Notes: generated by a model not told the origin, from the sequence alone. 64,000 bases of DNA from Pelagibacterium xiamenense (GCF_021166475.1 NZ_JAJOYS010000003.1:310001-374000), one strand, 5' to 3'; shown: positions 1 to 11,738, counted from the stretch's first letter. Numbers and translations are program-made.

Positions 1-2481
1 CCGTGTCTTGACGCCCAGATACAAAAGAATCGGTGCCGACACGAAGATCGACGAATACGTCCCGACAAGCACGCCCCACGCCATCGCGACCGTGAAGCTG
101 CGGATCACCTCGCCGCCGAAAAACACCAGCGCCAGGAGCGCAAGCGCGGTCGTACCGCCTGTCAAAATCGTGCGCGCGAGAGTCTGATTGAGCGACATGT
201 TGATGATGTCGGCCAACGGAATACGTTTGTATTTGGTGAGATTCTCGCGAATGCGGTCGTAAATGACCACCGTATCGTTGAGCGAATACCCGATAACCGT
301 CAGCACCGCCGCGATACTCGAAAGATTGAACTCCAGTTGCAGGAGCGCAAAGAGCCCCACCGTTAGGATCACGTCGTGCGCGAGTGCGAGGATGGCGCCG
401 ACGCTGAACTGCCACTCGAACCGCAGCCACACATAGATGACGATGCCGATCATCGCCACGAGAATGCCGACGATGCCGTTGAAGGCCAATTCGCCCGAAA
501 CCGTCGGTCCGACCACCTCGGTGCGCCGCACGTCATAATCGGCTAAGACCGAATCGGCGACAAGCGACATGGCCTCCTGCTGGGCTGTATCGCCCCCCTC
601 TTGCGCGCCAATCCGCACCAGAACGTCCTGGGGCGCCCCGAACTCCTGAACCTGCACTTCACCAAGCCCAAGTGCATTGAGCTTGGCCCGGAGTGCGCCG
701 ATATCGGCTTCACCCTCTTTTGCCTGCAGTTCGATGGCACTGCCCCCGGTGAAGTCGATGCCCAGATTGAGCCCACGCGTGGCCTCGAGCCCGACAGTGG
801 CGAGGATCAGTACGAGCGTGAATGCGAAGCCGATCTTGCGCCACGCCATGAACGGAATTTTCGGCTCGAGCGGCAGGAACCGCTCGAGAACATTGATCTT
901 GAGTGACTTGGGCCGTTTCCAGGAGAACCAGTACCCGACAAACAGTTGTGTCACGAGATAGGCGGTGAACATGGTGGTCAAAACACCGATGGCCAGTGTC
1001 ACCGCAAAGCCTTGTACCGGCCCGGAACCCAGGAAGAATAGAACCGCAGCCGCGATCAGCGTTGTCACGTTCGCATCGACGATTGTCGTCATCGCGCGTT
1101 TGAAACCGGTTTCGATCGACTGGTATGCGCCACGCCCGGCCGCAAATTCCTCGCGGATGCGCTCGAATATCAGAACGTTGGAGTCGACCGCCATACCGAT
1201 GGTCAGGACGATACCGGCGATACCGGGTAACGTCAGCGTCGCGCCCAATGTGGAGAGCGCCGCAAGAATCATCCCAACGTTGATGACAAGCGCGACGTTT
1301 GCGAAAAGCCCAAATAGCCCATAGGCCGCAAACATGAAGATTACGACGCCCAGCGTGCCGATCAGGCCTGCGGTGACACCTGCGCTGATCGAGTCCGCAC
1401 CAAGGCTCGGCCCGACCGTACGCTCTTCAATAACATCAAGTGTCGCCGGCAGCGCGCCTGCGCGCAGGAGTACAGCAAGGTCACTGGCACTTTCGGATGT
1501 GAAATTGCCCGAAATCTGCCCCTGACCACCCGTGATCGGCTGCTGAATGACCGGCGCGGTGATCACTTCGCCATCGAGCACGATCGCAAAGCGGCGGTTG
1601 ACGTTATCACTCGTGATCTCGCCGAAGGTGATTGCGCCCTGGGTATTGAAGCGGAAGGAGACCACGGGGCGATTGCTCTGATCGAACGACGGTTGTGCGT
1701 CGACCAGTTGCTCGCCGCCGAGCGCGACGTCTTCGTAGATCAGTTCCTCGCCCCCCTCGCGCGTCGGCACGATCTCTGTGCCGGCGGGCAGCCCCTGCTG
1801 CCGCGCCTGCGCGACGGTCATGTTGGGGTAGACCAAATGGAAGGTCAGGCGCGCAGTCTGCGAGATGAGATCCTTGAGACGCTCGGAATCGTCAAAGCCC
1901 GGAACCTGAACGAGAATACGGTCGTCACCCTGCCGCGCAATGACCGGCTCGGTGGTTCCCACTTCGTCGATACGGCTACGGATGACCTCGACCGACTGGG
2001 TAACGAGCGACGACATCCGGCTCGCGATCCCCTCTTCGGTGAGCGCGATCTCGATCCTGCTGTCCGGGGTAACCGTGATCTCGGTTTCAGGCGTCGTCCC
2101 CGCCGAAAAAGCATTGCCGCCGATCGTCGTCTCCAGCGGCACGAGCGCCTCTCGAGCGGCGGCAGCCTGGCTTGGATCGGTCAACGCGATATTGAGCGTC
2201 TCATCCTGTGTGGTGATAACGCTTCCGATCCCGGCCTCGATAAGAATAGCCCGCGCTTCGCGCCGAATCTCGCTCAGCCTGTTCTCGACGATTTCGCCTC
2301 GATTGACCTGCAACAGCAGATGCGATCCACCCTGGAGGTCGAGCCCGAGGACGATGCGCTCTTTCAGAATATCAGGCCATCCGGCGACCGTTTCCTCATC
2401 CAGGAAATTCGGGATCACCATCAACAGGCTCAGCACCGCAACGAAAATGATGATTGCGGACCGGATCGGCGAGAATTTCAT
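1..2481 (-). CDS. secDF: Protein translocase SecDF fusion (3' end beyond window)
   Basis: SecD and SecF in one chain. They use the proton motive force to pull secreted proteins through SecYEG at the inner membrane. The ATG at 2481 opens with a short N-terminal membrane segment, followed by the SecD hallmark LGLDLQGG. Later come the D4-type motif GMAVDSNVLIFERIREE and, in the SecF half, GIDFTGG and GYSLNDTVVIYDRIRENL. All 827 codons to the window edge are open, and the frame runs off at base 1, so only the last few residues are missing compared with the roughly 840-860 usual for fused SecDF. It lies about 110 bases downstream of yajC on the same strand, the standard yajC-secDF arrangement. Fusion of the two subunits is common in Hyphomicrobiales. 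Confidence 0.96.
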   Translation of the reverse strand, partial: MKFSPIRSAIIIFVAVLSLLMVIPNFLDEETVAGWPDILKERIVLGLDLQGGSHLLLQVNRGEIVENRLSEIRREARAILIEAGIGSVITTQDETLNIALTDPSQAAAAREALVPLETTIGGNAFSAGTTPETEITVTPDSRIEIALTEEGIASRMSSLVTQSVEVIRSRIDEVGTTEPVIARQGDDRILVQVPGFDDSERLKDLISQTARLTFHLVYPNMTVAQARQQGLPAGTEIVPTREGGEELIYEDVALGGEQLVDAQPSFDQSNRPVVSFRFNTQGAITFGEITSDNVNRRFAIVLDGEVITAPVIQQPITGGQGQISGNFTSESASDLAVLLRAGALPATLDVIEERTVGPSLGADSISAGVTAGLIGTLGVVIFMFAAYGLFGLFANVALVINVGMILAALSTLGATLTLPGIAGIVLTIGMAVDSNVLIFERIREEFAAGRGAYQSIETGFKRAMTTIVDANVTTLIAAAVLFFLGSGPVQGFAVTLAIGVLTTMFTAYLVTQLFVGYWFSWKRPKSLKINVLERFLPLEPKIPFMAWRKIGFAFTLVLILATVGLEATRGLNLGIDFTGGSAIELQAKEGEADIGALRAKLNALGLGEVQVQEFGAPQDVLVRIGAQEGGDTAQQEAMSLVADSVLADYDVRRTEVVGPTVSGELAFNGIVGILVAMIGIVIYVWLRFEWQFSVGAILALAHDVILTVGLFALLQLEFNLSSIAAVLTVIGYSLNDTVVIYDRIRENLTKYKRIPLADIINMSLNQTLARTILTGGTTALALLALVFFGGEVIRSFTVAMAWGVLVGTYSSIFVSAPILLYLGVKTR

Positions 2482-2513
2482 AATATGACCATCCTGACGG
2501 GTCGGGAATAACC

Positions 2514-2541
2514 GGCGGGCCACCAAAACGCGCGGCCCGCC
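2514..2541 (-). other. Inverted repeat between yajC and secDF
   Basis: An 8-base perfect inverted repeat (GGCGGGCC at 2514-2521, GGCCCGCC at 2534-2541) with a 12-base loop lies in the short gap between yajC and secDF. There is no T-run after it on the minus strand, so it does not look like a strong intrinsic terminator. It could be an RNA processing or stabilising hairpin within the yajC-secDF transcript. Confidence 0.45.
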
Positions 2542-2592
2542 CTGCGTGTAATGCCTATGATGTGGCCAAATTATGCCTGGCCACCGTGCGGC

Positions 2593-3072
2593 CTACGACT
2601 TGTTTTCGTCGCTGCCGCTTTCGGAGGCATCCCCTGAATCTTCCGCACTCTTGCTCGCGGCAGACTTAGCATTGGTCTTGCGCGTCGAGCGGCGCGCGGG
2701 CTTCTTTGCCGGCGCGCTTGCGGCTTCGTCCTCAGCCGGCGCATTGTCGTTGACCGGTTCGGACTTGGTCCGCACGTCGGAGATCATACTGCGCACGACC
2801 TTGACCTTGGTCCCGGTGGCAATCTCGACTTCGAGGTCGTCCCCTTCGGTCACCTTTGTAACCTTACCCACGATGCCGCCGCTGGTAATGACCGTGTCAC
2901 CGCGCTTGATGGCGCCCAGCATCGCCTGATGCGCCTTCATCCGCTTCTGCTGGGGCCGGAAGATGAGGAACCAGAAGATAACGATGAGCAGAATGATCGG
3001 GATGAAACTCGTAATGAAATCCGCTCCCGACGCGCCACCGGCGCCTTGCGCATAAGCGGGCGAAATGAACAT
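2593..3072 (-). CDS. yajC: Preprotein translocase accessory subunit YajC
   Basis: Small single-pass membrane protein that associates with SecDF and the SecYEG holotranslocon. One transmembrane helix lies at about residues 20-42, followed by the family motif FRPQQKRMK and the soluble core with TVITSGGIVGKV. The protein is 159 residues, longer than the usual ~110, because of a low-complexity acidic and Ala/Lys-rich C-terminal tail (about residues 105-159). A Shine-Dalgarno AAGGAG lies about 11 bases before the ATG. It is first in a yajC-secDF unit and divergent from the ATPase gene at 3244. Confidence 0.96.
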   Translation of the reverse strand: MFISPAYAQGAGGASGADFITSFIPIILLIVIFWFLIFRPQQKRMKAHQAMLGAIKRGDTVITSGGIVGKVTKVTEGDDLEVEIATGTKVKVVRSMISDVRTKSEPVNDNAPAEDEAASAPAKKPARRSTRKTNAKSAASKSAEDSGDASESGSDENKS

Positions 3073-3243
3073 AAATAACGACTCCTTGCGGTCTGCTTGT
3101 CAAAGCATGGCTGAATGGCCCATATAAAGGCCGCGTGCGGGTTTGGGCAGGCCCTGCCGCCCAAAAAATCGCGCGGACTATACAATTGGGTCTGTTGAAA
3201 GGCAAAGCCAAACAAGCCGACCCGGACCAGGAGCCCTACCCCC

Positions 3244-4122
3244 GTGACCGAATCCGAACCTCTCTCCCGCATTTCCGCTGCGCTGGAGCAAATCGCCACA
3301 GCCCTCAACGGCATGGCCGGGATTTCCACAAGGCCTCCGGAGCTGGTTTCCGGCACGGACGCCTATGCCTGGAGCGGCGAGCGGCAACTGCTGATGCCCG
3401 TTGCCAAGGTCAACCGCGTTCCGCTCGAGTTGCTTGAAGGCGTAGCGCATCTGCGTGATCAGCTTGTTGAGAACACCCTCGCCTTTGCGCGCGGATACGG
3501 CGCAAACAATGCCCTCTTGTGGGGCGCGCGCGGTATGGGGAAGTCCTCCATGGTCAAGGCGGTTCATGCCCATATCAACGCGCTCGACGATCCGGCGGTT
3601 GCACGTCTCGTTCTGATTGAGATCAACCGTGAGGACATCGGTTCCCTACCGGCACTCCTTCGCTTTCTTGTGACGCGCTCCGAGCGCTTTATCGTCTATT
3701 GCGACGATTTGAGCTTCGATCACGACGAAACCACCTACAAGGCGCTCAAGACAGTCCTCGACGGCGGGCTTGAAGGACGGCCAGACAATACACTCTTTTA
3801 CGCCACCTCCAACCGACGACACCTGATGCCCCGCGAGATGATTGAAAACGAGCGTTCAACGGCCATCAATCCGAGCGAGGCAGTCGAGGAAAAAGTCTCG
3901 CTCTCCGACCGTTTCGGGCTCTGGCTCGGTTTTCACAAGTGCGATCAGGACACTTATCTCGAAATGGTGCACAACTATGTGCGCTATTACGGCATCGAGA
4001 TCGGTGCGGATGAGTTGCGCGCCAAGGCAATAGAATGGTCGGCAACGCGCGGTGCGCGTTCAGGCCGCGTCGCCATCCAGTTCGTTCGGCACCTGGCAGG
4101 CGAAAAAGGCTGCGCGATCTGA
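3244..4122 (+). CDS. DUF815-type P-loop ATPase
   Basis: AAA-like ATP-binding protein of the DUF815 family, 292 residues, with no experimentally settled role known to me. The Walker A motif GARGMGKSS is at residues 94-102 and a Walker B-like FIVYCDDLSFD at about 149-159. The conserved stretch FYATSNRRHLMPR follows, as in AAA sensor-1 regions. The start is a GTG at 3244, where similarity of the N-terminus to the family begins. It is divergent from yajC (171-base gap) and convergent with the NlpD-like lipoprotein gene. This position beside yajC/secDF is frequent in Hyphomicrobiales. Confidence 0.85.
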   Translation: MTESEPLSRISAALEQIATALNGMAGISTRPPELVSGTDAYAWSGERQLLMPVAKVNRVPLELLEGVAHLRDQLVENTLAFARGYGANNALLWGARGMGKSSMVKAVHAHINALDDPAVARLVLIEINREDIGSLPALLRFLVTRSERFIVYCDDLSFDHDETTYKALKTVLDGGLEGRPDNTLFYATSNRRHLMPREMIENERSTAINPSEAVEEKVSLSDRFGLWLGFHKCDQDTYLEMVHNYVRYYGIEIGADELRAKAIEWSATRGARSGRVAIQFVRHLAGEKGCAI

Positions 4123-4161
4123 CTCGCGCAGCCTCCCAAGGAGCATTGTTCGGAGCCGGCC

Positions 4162-5346
4162 TTATCCGGCCAGATGAGGGACCGGGTCCACGGGCGTCGC
4201 ACCGCGGCGCAGTTCGAAATGGAGCTGCGGGCGATTGACCGAACCTGTCATCCCGACTGTGCCGATGGCATCGCCGCGAGACAGCGTATCGCCTTTGACC
4301 ACACCGATATTCTGAAGGTGAGCATAGGCCGACACAAAGCCGTTGGCGTGCTTGACGAGGACGAGATTGCCGTAACCTTCGACGGCATTTCCGACATAAA
4401 TGACCTCGCCTGTCTCGGCGGCTCGGACCGTGGTGCCTTCGGGCGCCTCGATATTGATGCCGGTACCTTTGGAGGCCGCAAAATCGGTGATCACGCGGCC
4501 TGAGAGCGGCCAGCGGAATGTATCACTGGTTTCGGCAGCAGCCGGCGCGCTCTGCTGCGGCGCGACGGAGGCCGTTTGGGTCGCCTGCTGGCTCGTGGCT
4601 GTAGGCGCCGGAGCGGTTGCCGCCGCCGGAGCGGCCGCCGTCTGCGTCACGACATTAGCGGCCTGCGTACCATCCGGCGCGGTCAGCGTCTGGGTGCTGT
4701 CTGCGGAAGCCACCTGTTGCGGCTCCTGCCCGCGCTCCGCAAGAAGATCGGGCCGCCCGGGTATGACGAGCTGCTGTCCGACCCGGATCTGATCCGGCGC
4801 GGCGATATTGTTCGCCGCGATAATGTCAGTCGCGCTCACATCGTAGCGCCGGGCGATCGTGTAAAGCGATTCGCCGGAGGCGATTGTGTGGTGATAGGTA
4901 TCCCCAGACACCACGGCAAGCTGCGGCGTCTGCGTCGCAGCGGGCTGCTGGGGTGTTGCGGGAGTTTGAGACGCGGAAGCAACTGCGGTTTGCGCTGGCA
5001 TGGCCTGTGTACTCGTTACTGACGATGACTGAAGAGCAGGGAGATCGGAGGAAACGACCGCGGACTGCTGCGCATTGACCGGCTGCGCGGTCGTGCGATC
5101 GATAAGCGCCGGCTGCCCGGAGGCAGACGCGACCTGCGCACCATTGCCGACATTCGCGGGCGGCAGGAAGCTCGGCATGACCTGACCGATCTGCGCTCCG
5201 CCCACCCGGGTCGTCGAACTTGTCGTCGTGGGGTCGCTACCCTGAGGTCCCAAACTGGCACATCCGGCAAGAACCAGTGATGCGGCCACAAGGGCCAGCC
5301 CGGATGCGTGTGTTCGGGCAAGAGATCCATTTACGCGGAAACTCAT
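4162..5346 (-). CDS. NlpD-like lipoprotein, LysM plus degenerate M23 domain
   Basis: Outer-membrane or periplasmic lipoprotein, 394 residues from the ATG at 5346. The lipobox LVLAGC puts the lipidated Cys at residue 29. A Ser/Ala/Gln-rich linker follows, then LysM (about 152-197, peptidoglycan binding), a second linker, and a C-terminal M23/LytM domain (about 278-394). The LytM domain appears non-catalytic. The metal-binding His and Asp of the usual HxGxD segment are replaced (KGTGINIEAPEGT), while a late HFE remains. This pattern matches NlpD/EnvC-type activators of N-acetylmuramoyl-L-alanine amidases in cell separation. It is downstream of pcm in the surE-pcm-nlpD order seen in many proteobacteria. 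An in-frame upstream start at 5379 lacks a signal-peptide-like beginning and was not chosen. Confidence 0.88.
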   Translation of the reverse strand: MSFRVNGSLARTHASGLALVAASLVLAGCASLGPQGSDPTTTSSTTRVGGAQIGQVMPSFLPPANVGNGAQVASASGQPALIDRTTAQPVNAQQSAVVSSDLPALQSSSVTSTQAMPAQTAVASASQTPATPQQPAATQTPQLAVVSGDTYHHTIASGESLYTIARRYDVSATDIIAANNIAAPDQIRVGQQLVIPGRPDLLAERGQEPQQVASADSTQTLTAPDGTQAANVVTQTAAAPAAATAPAPTATSQQATQTASVAPQQSAPAAAETSDTFRWPLSGRVITDFAASKGTGINIEAPEGTTVRAAETGEVIYVGNAVEGYGNLVLVKHANGFVSAYAHLQNIGVVKGDTLSRGDAIGTVGMTGSVNRPQLHFELRRGATPVDPVPHLAG

Positions 5347-5434
5347 GGGGCTACTCGTCAACTCGTCTACTCGATGCAATTAGAGTAAACTTGTTAAGGT
5401 AAAGACGAGCTTAAGGCGCTGGCGCCGAATAGAG

Positions 5435-6097
5435 CTAAAGCATCCGCGAGCGGCCAGGCGTCAAAGGCGGCAGCCTGACCGTACCGATTTCGGTTTCGAC
5501 GAAATCGTCGTCGGCCCTCTCGATTCGCAAAATCGCCTGTTTCTCGGTGGCCGGTCCAAGCGGTAGGACCGCGATCCCGCCGTCGGCAAGCTGCTCGATG
5601 ACATCCTCGGGAACGTCGGTGACCGAGCCGGTGAGGAGAATGCGGTCGAACGGTGCCTGCTGCGCGAGGCCGTTGAAACCGTCCTCATGCAGCCCGACAA
5701 TGTTGGTGTAGCCAATAACCCGCCAGTGCTCGAGGGCGACGGTAGCGAGCGCACGATACTTCTCCAAACTGAATACACGCCGCGCCATACGGGACAACAA
5801 CGCAGCCGAATAGCCGGAGCCCGTCCCCACCTCAAGCACCTTGTTAACGCCCTGGGGTTCGAGCCCCGCAATCAGGCCCGCGAGAATGGTCGGTGAGGTG
5901 ATTGATTGCCCACACGCGATCGGCAGCGAACCCTCGCGATAGGCATATCGGGCGAACTGTTCGGGCACGAACACCTCGTGCGGCACGATTTCGAACGCTC
6001 TGAGAATGTCGGCATCCGTGATGCCGAGTTGCCGAAGGTGCAGGATCAGGCTGGCCCGCGCTTCGAAGAGTTCGGCTGGGCCGTCGTGGTCCTCCAT
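5435..6097 (-). CDS. pcm: Protein-L-isoaspartate O-methyltransferase (first copy)
   Basis: SAM-dependent repair enzyme that methylates L-isoaspartyl residues in damaged proteins; cytoplasmic. The 220-residue protein carries the Rossmann SAM motif VLEVGTGSGYSAAL and the family segment YREGSLPIACGQSITSPTI. The ATG at 6097 lies 2 bases after the surE stop (TGA at 6102-6100), which indicates translational coupling. The frame remains open further upstream, but that stretch is antisense-like sequence over surE. It is less divergent from canonical PCM than the second copy at 25534-26187, so this one is the better candidate for the true repair enzyme. Confidence 0.93.
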   Translation of the reverse strand: MEDHDGPAELFEARASLILHLRQLGITDADILRAFEIVPHEVFVPEQFARYAYREGSLPIACGQSITSPTILAGLIAGLEPQGVNKVLEVGTGSGYSAALLSRMARRVFSLEKYRALATVALEHWRVIGYTNIVGLHEDGFNGLAQQAPFDRILLTGSVTDVPEDVIEQLADGGIAVLPLGPATEKQAILRIERADDDFVETEIGTVRLPPLTPGRSRML

Positions 6098-6099
6098 GC

Positions 6100-6879
6100 T
6101 CACACGCGCGTGCGTCCGGAGAACGGCAACCGTCCATCGTACCGCTCGATAAGGGCCATATCGGTCTGCTGCAGCAGCAAAGGCGTCACCGTTATCGCGT
6201 TGTCTTCGTGCAGGATATGGAAATCCGCGCTCGGGTCCAGAGGTTTGGGCGTCTGAAGAATGGCGACGAAGTGTTTTCCCGCATTGTCGCTTGGATAGAG
6301 CTCGAATGGTGAACGCGAAAAACGCTGATGCGGCACGAGACGGATGCCGCTGACGTCTTCGGGGAGGCAAAGCGGGAAATTGACATTGAAGTAGGTCTCT
6401 CCGCCCCGCGCGAGCGCAAGCACCGATTCGACCGTCTCCGCCCCGAATGCGCGGGCACATTCCCAGCTGATTTCGTCGCGGCCGTTCGAATAGTCCATCC
6501 CCTGGCTCAGCGCGATGCCGATAGCACCGTGAAGCGCGCCCTCGCGCGCGCCCGCCGCTGTCCCCGAGCAGTGGACGATATCACCAAGATTCTGTCCGCG
6601 ATTGACACCGGACAGCACAATGTCCGGCTTCTTGTCCTTGAGAACATGCGTTACGCCGGCGACGACGCAATCTGCCGGCGTGCCATCGAGCGCAAAGATC
6701 CGCTCGCCGCGCTCTTCGAGCGCAATCTCATAGCCGAATGTAAACCGATGCCCTGTTCCGCTCTGATTATGTGCAGGCGCAACGACCCACACGTCATCTG
6801 AGAGCGAAAGCGCAATCTCTCGCAAAACGGCAAGTCCCGGCGCATCCACGCCGTCATCATTGGTCAAAAGGATGCGCAA
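6100..6879 (-). CDS. surE: 5'/3'-nucleotidase SurE
   Basis: Metal-dependent nucleoside monophosphate phosphatase of stationary-phase survival, 259 residues, cytoplasmic. It begins with the signature MRILLTNDDG, which supplies the two metal-binding aspartates (residues 8 and 9). The motif LSGVNRGQNLGDIVHCSGTAAGA is also present, with its conserved Asn and Gly residues. It lies 9 bases after serS and 2 bases before pcm, so serS-surE-pcm is probably one transcript. Confidence 0.96.
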   Translation of the reverse strand: MRILLTNDDGVDAPGLAVLREIALSLSDDVWVVAPAHNQSGTGHRFTFGYEIALEERGERIFALDGTPADCVVAGVTHVLKDKKPDIVLSGVNRGQNLGDIVHCSGTAAGAREGALHGAIGIALSQGMDYSNGRDEISWECARAFGAETVESVLALARGGETYFNVNFPLCLPEDVSGIRLVPHQRFSRSPFELYPSDNAGKHFVAILQTPKPLDPSADFHILHEDNAITVTPLLLQQTDMALIERYDGRLPFSGRTRV

Positions 6880-6888
6880 GGGCCTCTC

Positions 6889-9136
<2,248 letters not shown>

Positions 9137-9139
9137 GGT

Positions 9140-9862
9140 CTAGTTTTCCCCCGAATCCGGCGAGGCGGCTGTCTCCGCCTTGGCCCGTGCCGCCCGGCGT
9201 TGAGGAGCCTTGCCAGCGGCCGTCGTGCGTTTTGCCGGCTTGGCACTGGAACCGGCCGATGCTCTCGCCGACTTCGTCTCACCTTTGCCCGATGACGTTC
9301 GGGATGTCTTGGTGGATTTGCCTTTCGTCGCGCCCGACCCCGATGATTTCGCCTTTGCCCCCGACGGGACAGGTTCCGCGCCGCCGGAGGCCACCGAAGT
9401 TTTCGTTTCGGACTTTACAGCGCGCGGAGCCGCTTTTCTGGCCGATGGTGCTGCAGCCTTGGTTCTGGCCGGCGCGTTGCCGCTGTCGGTCTCGTTCGCC
9501 TCGATCCTGGCAGGCGTCATCCCGGCGCGCGCACGGATCTCATCGGCGACGCTTTCCTTGCCGGGTTCGGAAGGCTTCAGAGTGCCCGTAGGCTCAACCT
9601 TTCCACTCCGGATCGCGTTGAATTCGCGATTGATATCCTGCGAGGTTTGCCGAAGCGGCTCTGTGACCGAGCGCTTGACCTCCTTGACCTCGTCCAGAGC
9701 GATAGCCTTGTCGATCTCGCGGCGGAACTCGTTACTCATGCGCCGGACGGTACCCATCATGCGCCCCAGATTGCGCAACATCACGGGCAGGTCCTTTGGC
9801 CCCACCACGATGAGCACAACCACGGCGAGCACGAGCATTTCGCTCCAGCCTAGGCCAAGCAT
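9140..9862 (-). CDS. tatB: Twin-arginine translocase subunit TatB
   Basis: Single-pass partner of TatC in substrate recognition. It starts MLGLGWSEMLVLAVVVLIVVGPKDLP, the TatB signature with the conserved Glu in the membrane helix and the GP hinge. An amphipathic helix follows (about residues 25-70). The remaining ~170 residues are a long Lys/Ala/Ser-rich, low-complexity tail, as is usual for alphaproteobacterial TatB (240 residues). It lies 37 bases after tatA and is immediately followed by tatC. Confidence 0.95.
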   Translation of the reverse strand: MLGLGWSEMLVLAVVVLIVVGPKDLPVMLRNLGRMMGTVRRMSNEFRREIDKAIALDEVKEVKRSVTEPLRQTSQDINREFNAIRSGKVEPTGTLKPSEPGKESVADEIRARAGMTPARIEANETDSGNAPARTKAAAPSARKAAPRAVKSETKTSVASGGAEPVPSGAKAKSSGSGATKGKSTKTSRTSSGKGETKSARASAGSSAKPAKRTTAAGKAPQRRAARAKAETAASPDSGEN

Positions 9863-9899
9863 CGATTGCTATCCTTGTCTGGCGCCAAGGGCGCCGAAA

Positions 9900-10124
9900 T
9901 CACGCGTCTTTATTGCGCTCGGTGTCCTTGGCCTCGGACATCGCAGCGTCGGACTTCGACGACTGATCGATTTCGGCCACCGGCTTCTCGTCATCAGCCA
10001 TGCCCTTGCGGAAGGCCTTGATGCCCCCGGCAACCTCGCCCATCAGGCTGGAAATCCGGCCGCGACCGAAAAGCAGCAACACGACGACTGCGATGATAAG
10101 AATGCCCCAGGGTCCTGGATTCAT
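9900..10124 (-). CDS. tatA: Twin-arginine translocase subunit TatA
   Basis: Pore-forming single-pass Tat component, 74 residues. It has one N-terminal transmembrane helix (about residues 6-20), the [24 protein letters not shown] amphipathic region with the conserved FG hinge, and a charged tail. A Shine-Dalgarno AGGAGG-like sequence precedes the ATG. It is first of the tatABC cluster, following scpB with a 139-base gap. Confidence 0.95.
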   Translation of the reverse strand: MNPGPWGILIIAVVVLLLFGRGRISSLMGEVAGGIKAFRKGMADDEKPVAEIDQSSKSDAAMSEAKDTERNKDA

Positions 10125-10263
10125 GTAAACGCACCTCCTGTGGTCGACCGGATAATCCGGCCAACGGGTTTGCCTTGAGAGATATTGTCAATTAGCGCCG
10201 AAAACAAGGACGAGTTGCCCAAAAGCGATGCTCAGTTTGCCGCATGGCAAATATCGTGAACGC

Positions 10264-10950
10264 TTATTCGCGCGCGTTTTCGTCCTCCTCGACGGAGATA
10301 TCTTCGTCCCCGACATCGTCGGGATCGAGCGGATCCTCGTCCTCGCGCAGCCCGCCATCATGTGGCAGCGGCACCTGAAAGCTCGGCGGAATGCGGCTCG
10401 AGAGCAGCCCTGCGCCCTTGAGTTCCTCAAGACCAGGCAAATCGCCAAGCGTCTCAAGCCCAAAGTGATCGAGGAATGCCTCGGTCGTACCGTAGGTCAC
10501 AGGCCGGCCCGGCGTGCGCCGCCGCCCGCGCATACGCACCCACCCTGCTTCCATCAAAACATCGAGCGTCCCCTTCGAAATCGAAACGCCGCGCACTTCT
10601 TCGATTTCGGCCCTGGTCACCGGCTGATGGTAGGCGATGATGGAGAGCGTTTCGAGCGCGGCGCGCGAAAGCGGCTTGTTCTCGGTTTCCTCGCGGCGCA
10701 ACAGGAAATTGAGATCTTCGGCAGTCCTGAATGCCCATTTGCTGCCCCGGCGCACCAGATCGATTCCACGCGGCGCATAGATCTCCTGCAATTCCAGCGC
10801 AAGCGCCTCGGCGTCGGCCCCGTCGCTGAGGTACGGCTCGATCTCCGAAAGCGCCACCGGTTCGGACGAAGCAAACAAGAGGGCTTCCATAATCCGCAGA
10901 TTGCGGGCATGGAGCTCCATCCGCTCCTCGGCCTTGTCCTGTTCGTCCAT
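10264..10950 (-). CDS. scpB: Segregation and condensation protein B
   Basis: Winged-helix subunit of the SMC-ScpAB condensin complex that organises the chromosome; 228 residues. The core reads IMEALLFASSEPVALSEI, then PLSRAALETLSIIAYHQPVTRAEIEEVRG and the second winged-helix segment, ending in an acidic tail. The ATG at 10950 overlaps the scpA stop by one base (TGATG). This supports this start over the longer open frame reaching 11130, and suggests translational coupling. Confidence 0.94.
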   Translation of the reverse strand: MDEQDKAEERMELHARNLRIMEALLFASSEPVALSEIEPYLSDGADAEALALELQEIYAPRGIDLVRRGSKWAFRTAEDLNFLLRREETENKPLSRAALETLSIIAYHQPVTRAEIEEVRGVSISKGTLDVLMEAGWVRMRGRRRTPGRPVTYGTTEAFLDHFGLETLGDLPGLEELKGAGLLSSRIPPSFQVPLPHDGGLREDEDPLDPDDVGDEDISVEEDENARE

Positions 10951-11738
10951 CAGTTGCGCTCGTTCTGGCGCCGCCGCACCATCAGTGGTGCGAAGGCCTG
11001 GGTCTGGCGCAACTCGACCTGACCGAGCCGCACAAGTTCGAGCGAAGCGGTAAAAGTCGAGGCCAGTGCCGTCGTCCGCTCCTCGGGTTTTGCCAGGTAC
11101 TCCGTGAGGTAGGCGCCGAGCGAGACCCATTCGAGACTCTGCCCGATCAGCCGCTCGAGAATCTCGCGCGCCTCCTGCAACGCCCAGACCGTACGCTGTT
11201 TTGGCGTGTAGTCAGGGGGGATATTCCGCTCGCGCTGCGCCGCATAAGCCCTCAGGAGCTGGTAAAGATCGGCTTCCCAAAGGCTGTGCCGGGTGATCGA
11301 GACCGGCTCCGGCATACCGCGCGCGAAGACCTCGCGGCCAAGGCGGGCGCGATTCATCAGCCGCTCGGAGGCCTCCCGCATCGCCTCGAGCCGAGCGAGA
11401 CGAAATTGCAGCATCGCCGCCATTTCCTCGCCGCTCGGTTCCTCGTCATCGGCTTGTTGGGGCACCATCAGCCGGCTCTTGAGATAAGCAAGCCACGCCG
11501 CCATCACCAGGTAGTCGGCGGCGATCTCGATCCGCTGCTTCCGAATCGTTTCAATGAAGGAGAGGTACTGCTCGGCCAGCGCCAACACCGAAATCCGAGA
11601 CAGATCGACCTTCTGCTTGCGTGCCAGGTCCAATAGCAGATCGAGGGGGCCTTCGTACCCGCCCACATCGACATACATCACAGCATCCGGTTCGGGCGCC
11701 GGATTGTCTTCGAACCAGCTGTGCAAAGGATCGGCCAT
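10950..11738 (-). CDS. scpA: Segregation and condensation protein A
   Basis: Kleisin subunit bridging the SMC heads, 262 residues. The N-terminal motif GYEGPLDLLLDLARKQKVDL and the following ISVLALAEQYLSFI helix are diagnostic, and the C-terminal winged helix contains FTASLELVRLGQVELRQ. It overlaps scpB by one base and follows the SPOR-domain gene after an 85-base gap. In many related genomes a nagZ-like hexosaminidase gene lies between these two; here it is absent. Confidence 0.95.
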   Translation of the reverse strand: MADPLHSWFEDNPAPEPDAVMYVDVGGYEGPLDLLLDLARKQKVDLSRISVLALAEQYLSFIETIRKQRIEIAADYLVMAAWLAYLKSRLMVPQQADDEEPSGEEMAAMLQFRLARLEAMREASERLMNRARLGREVFARGMPEPVSITRHSLWEADLYQLLRAYAAQRERNIPPDYTPKQRTVWALQEAREILERLIGQSLEWVSLGAYLTEYLAKPEERTTALASTFTASLELVRLGQVELRQTQAFAPLMVRRRQNERN

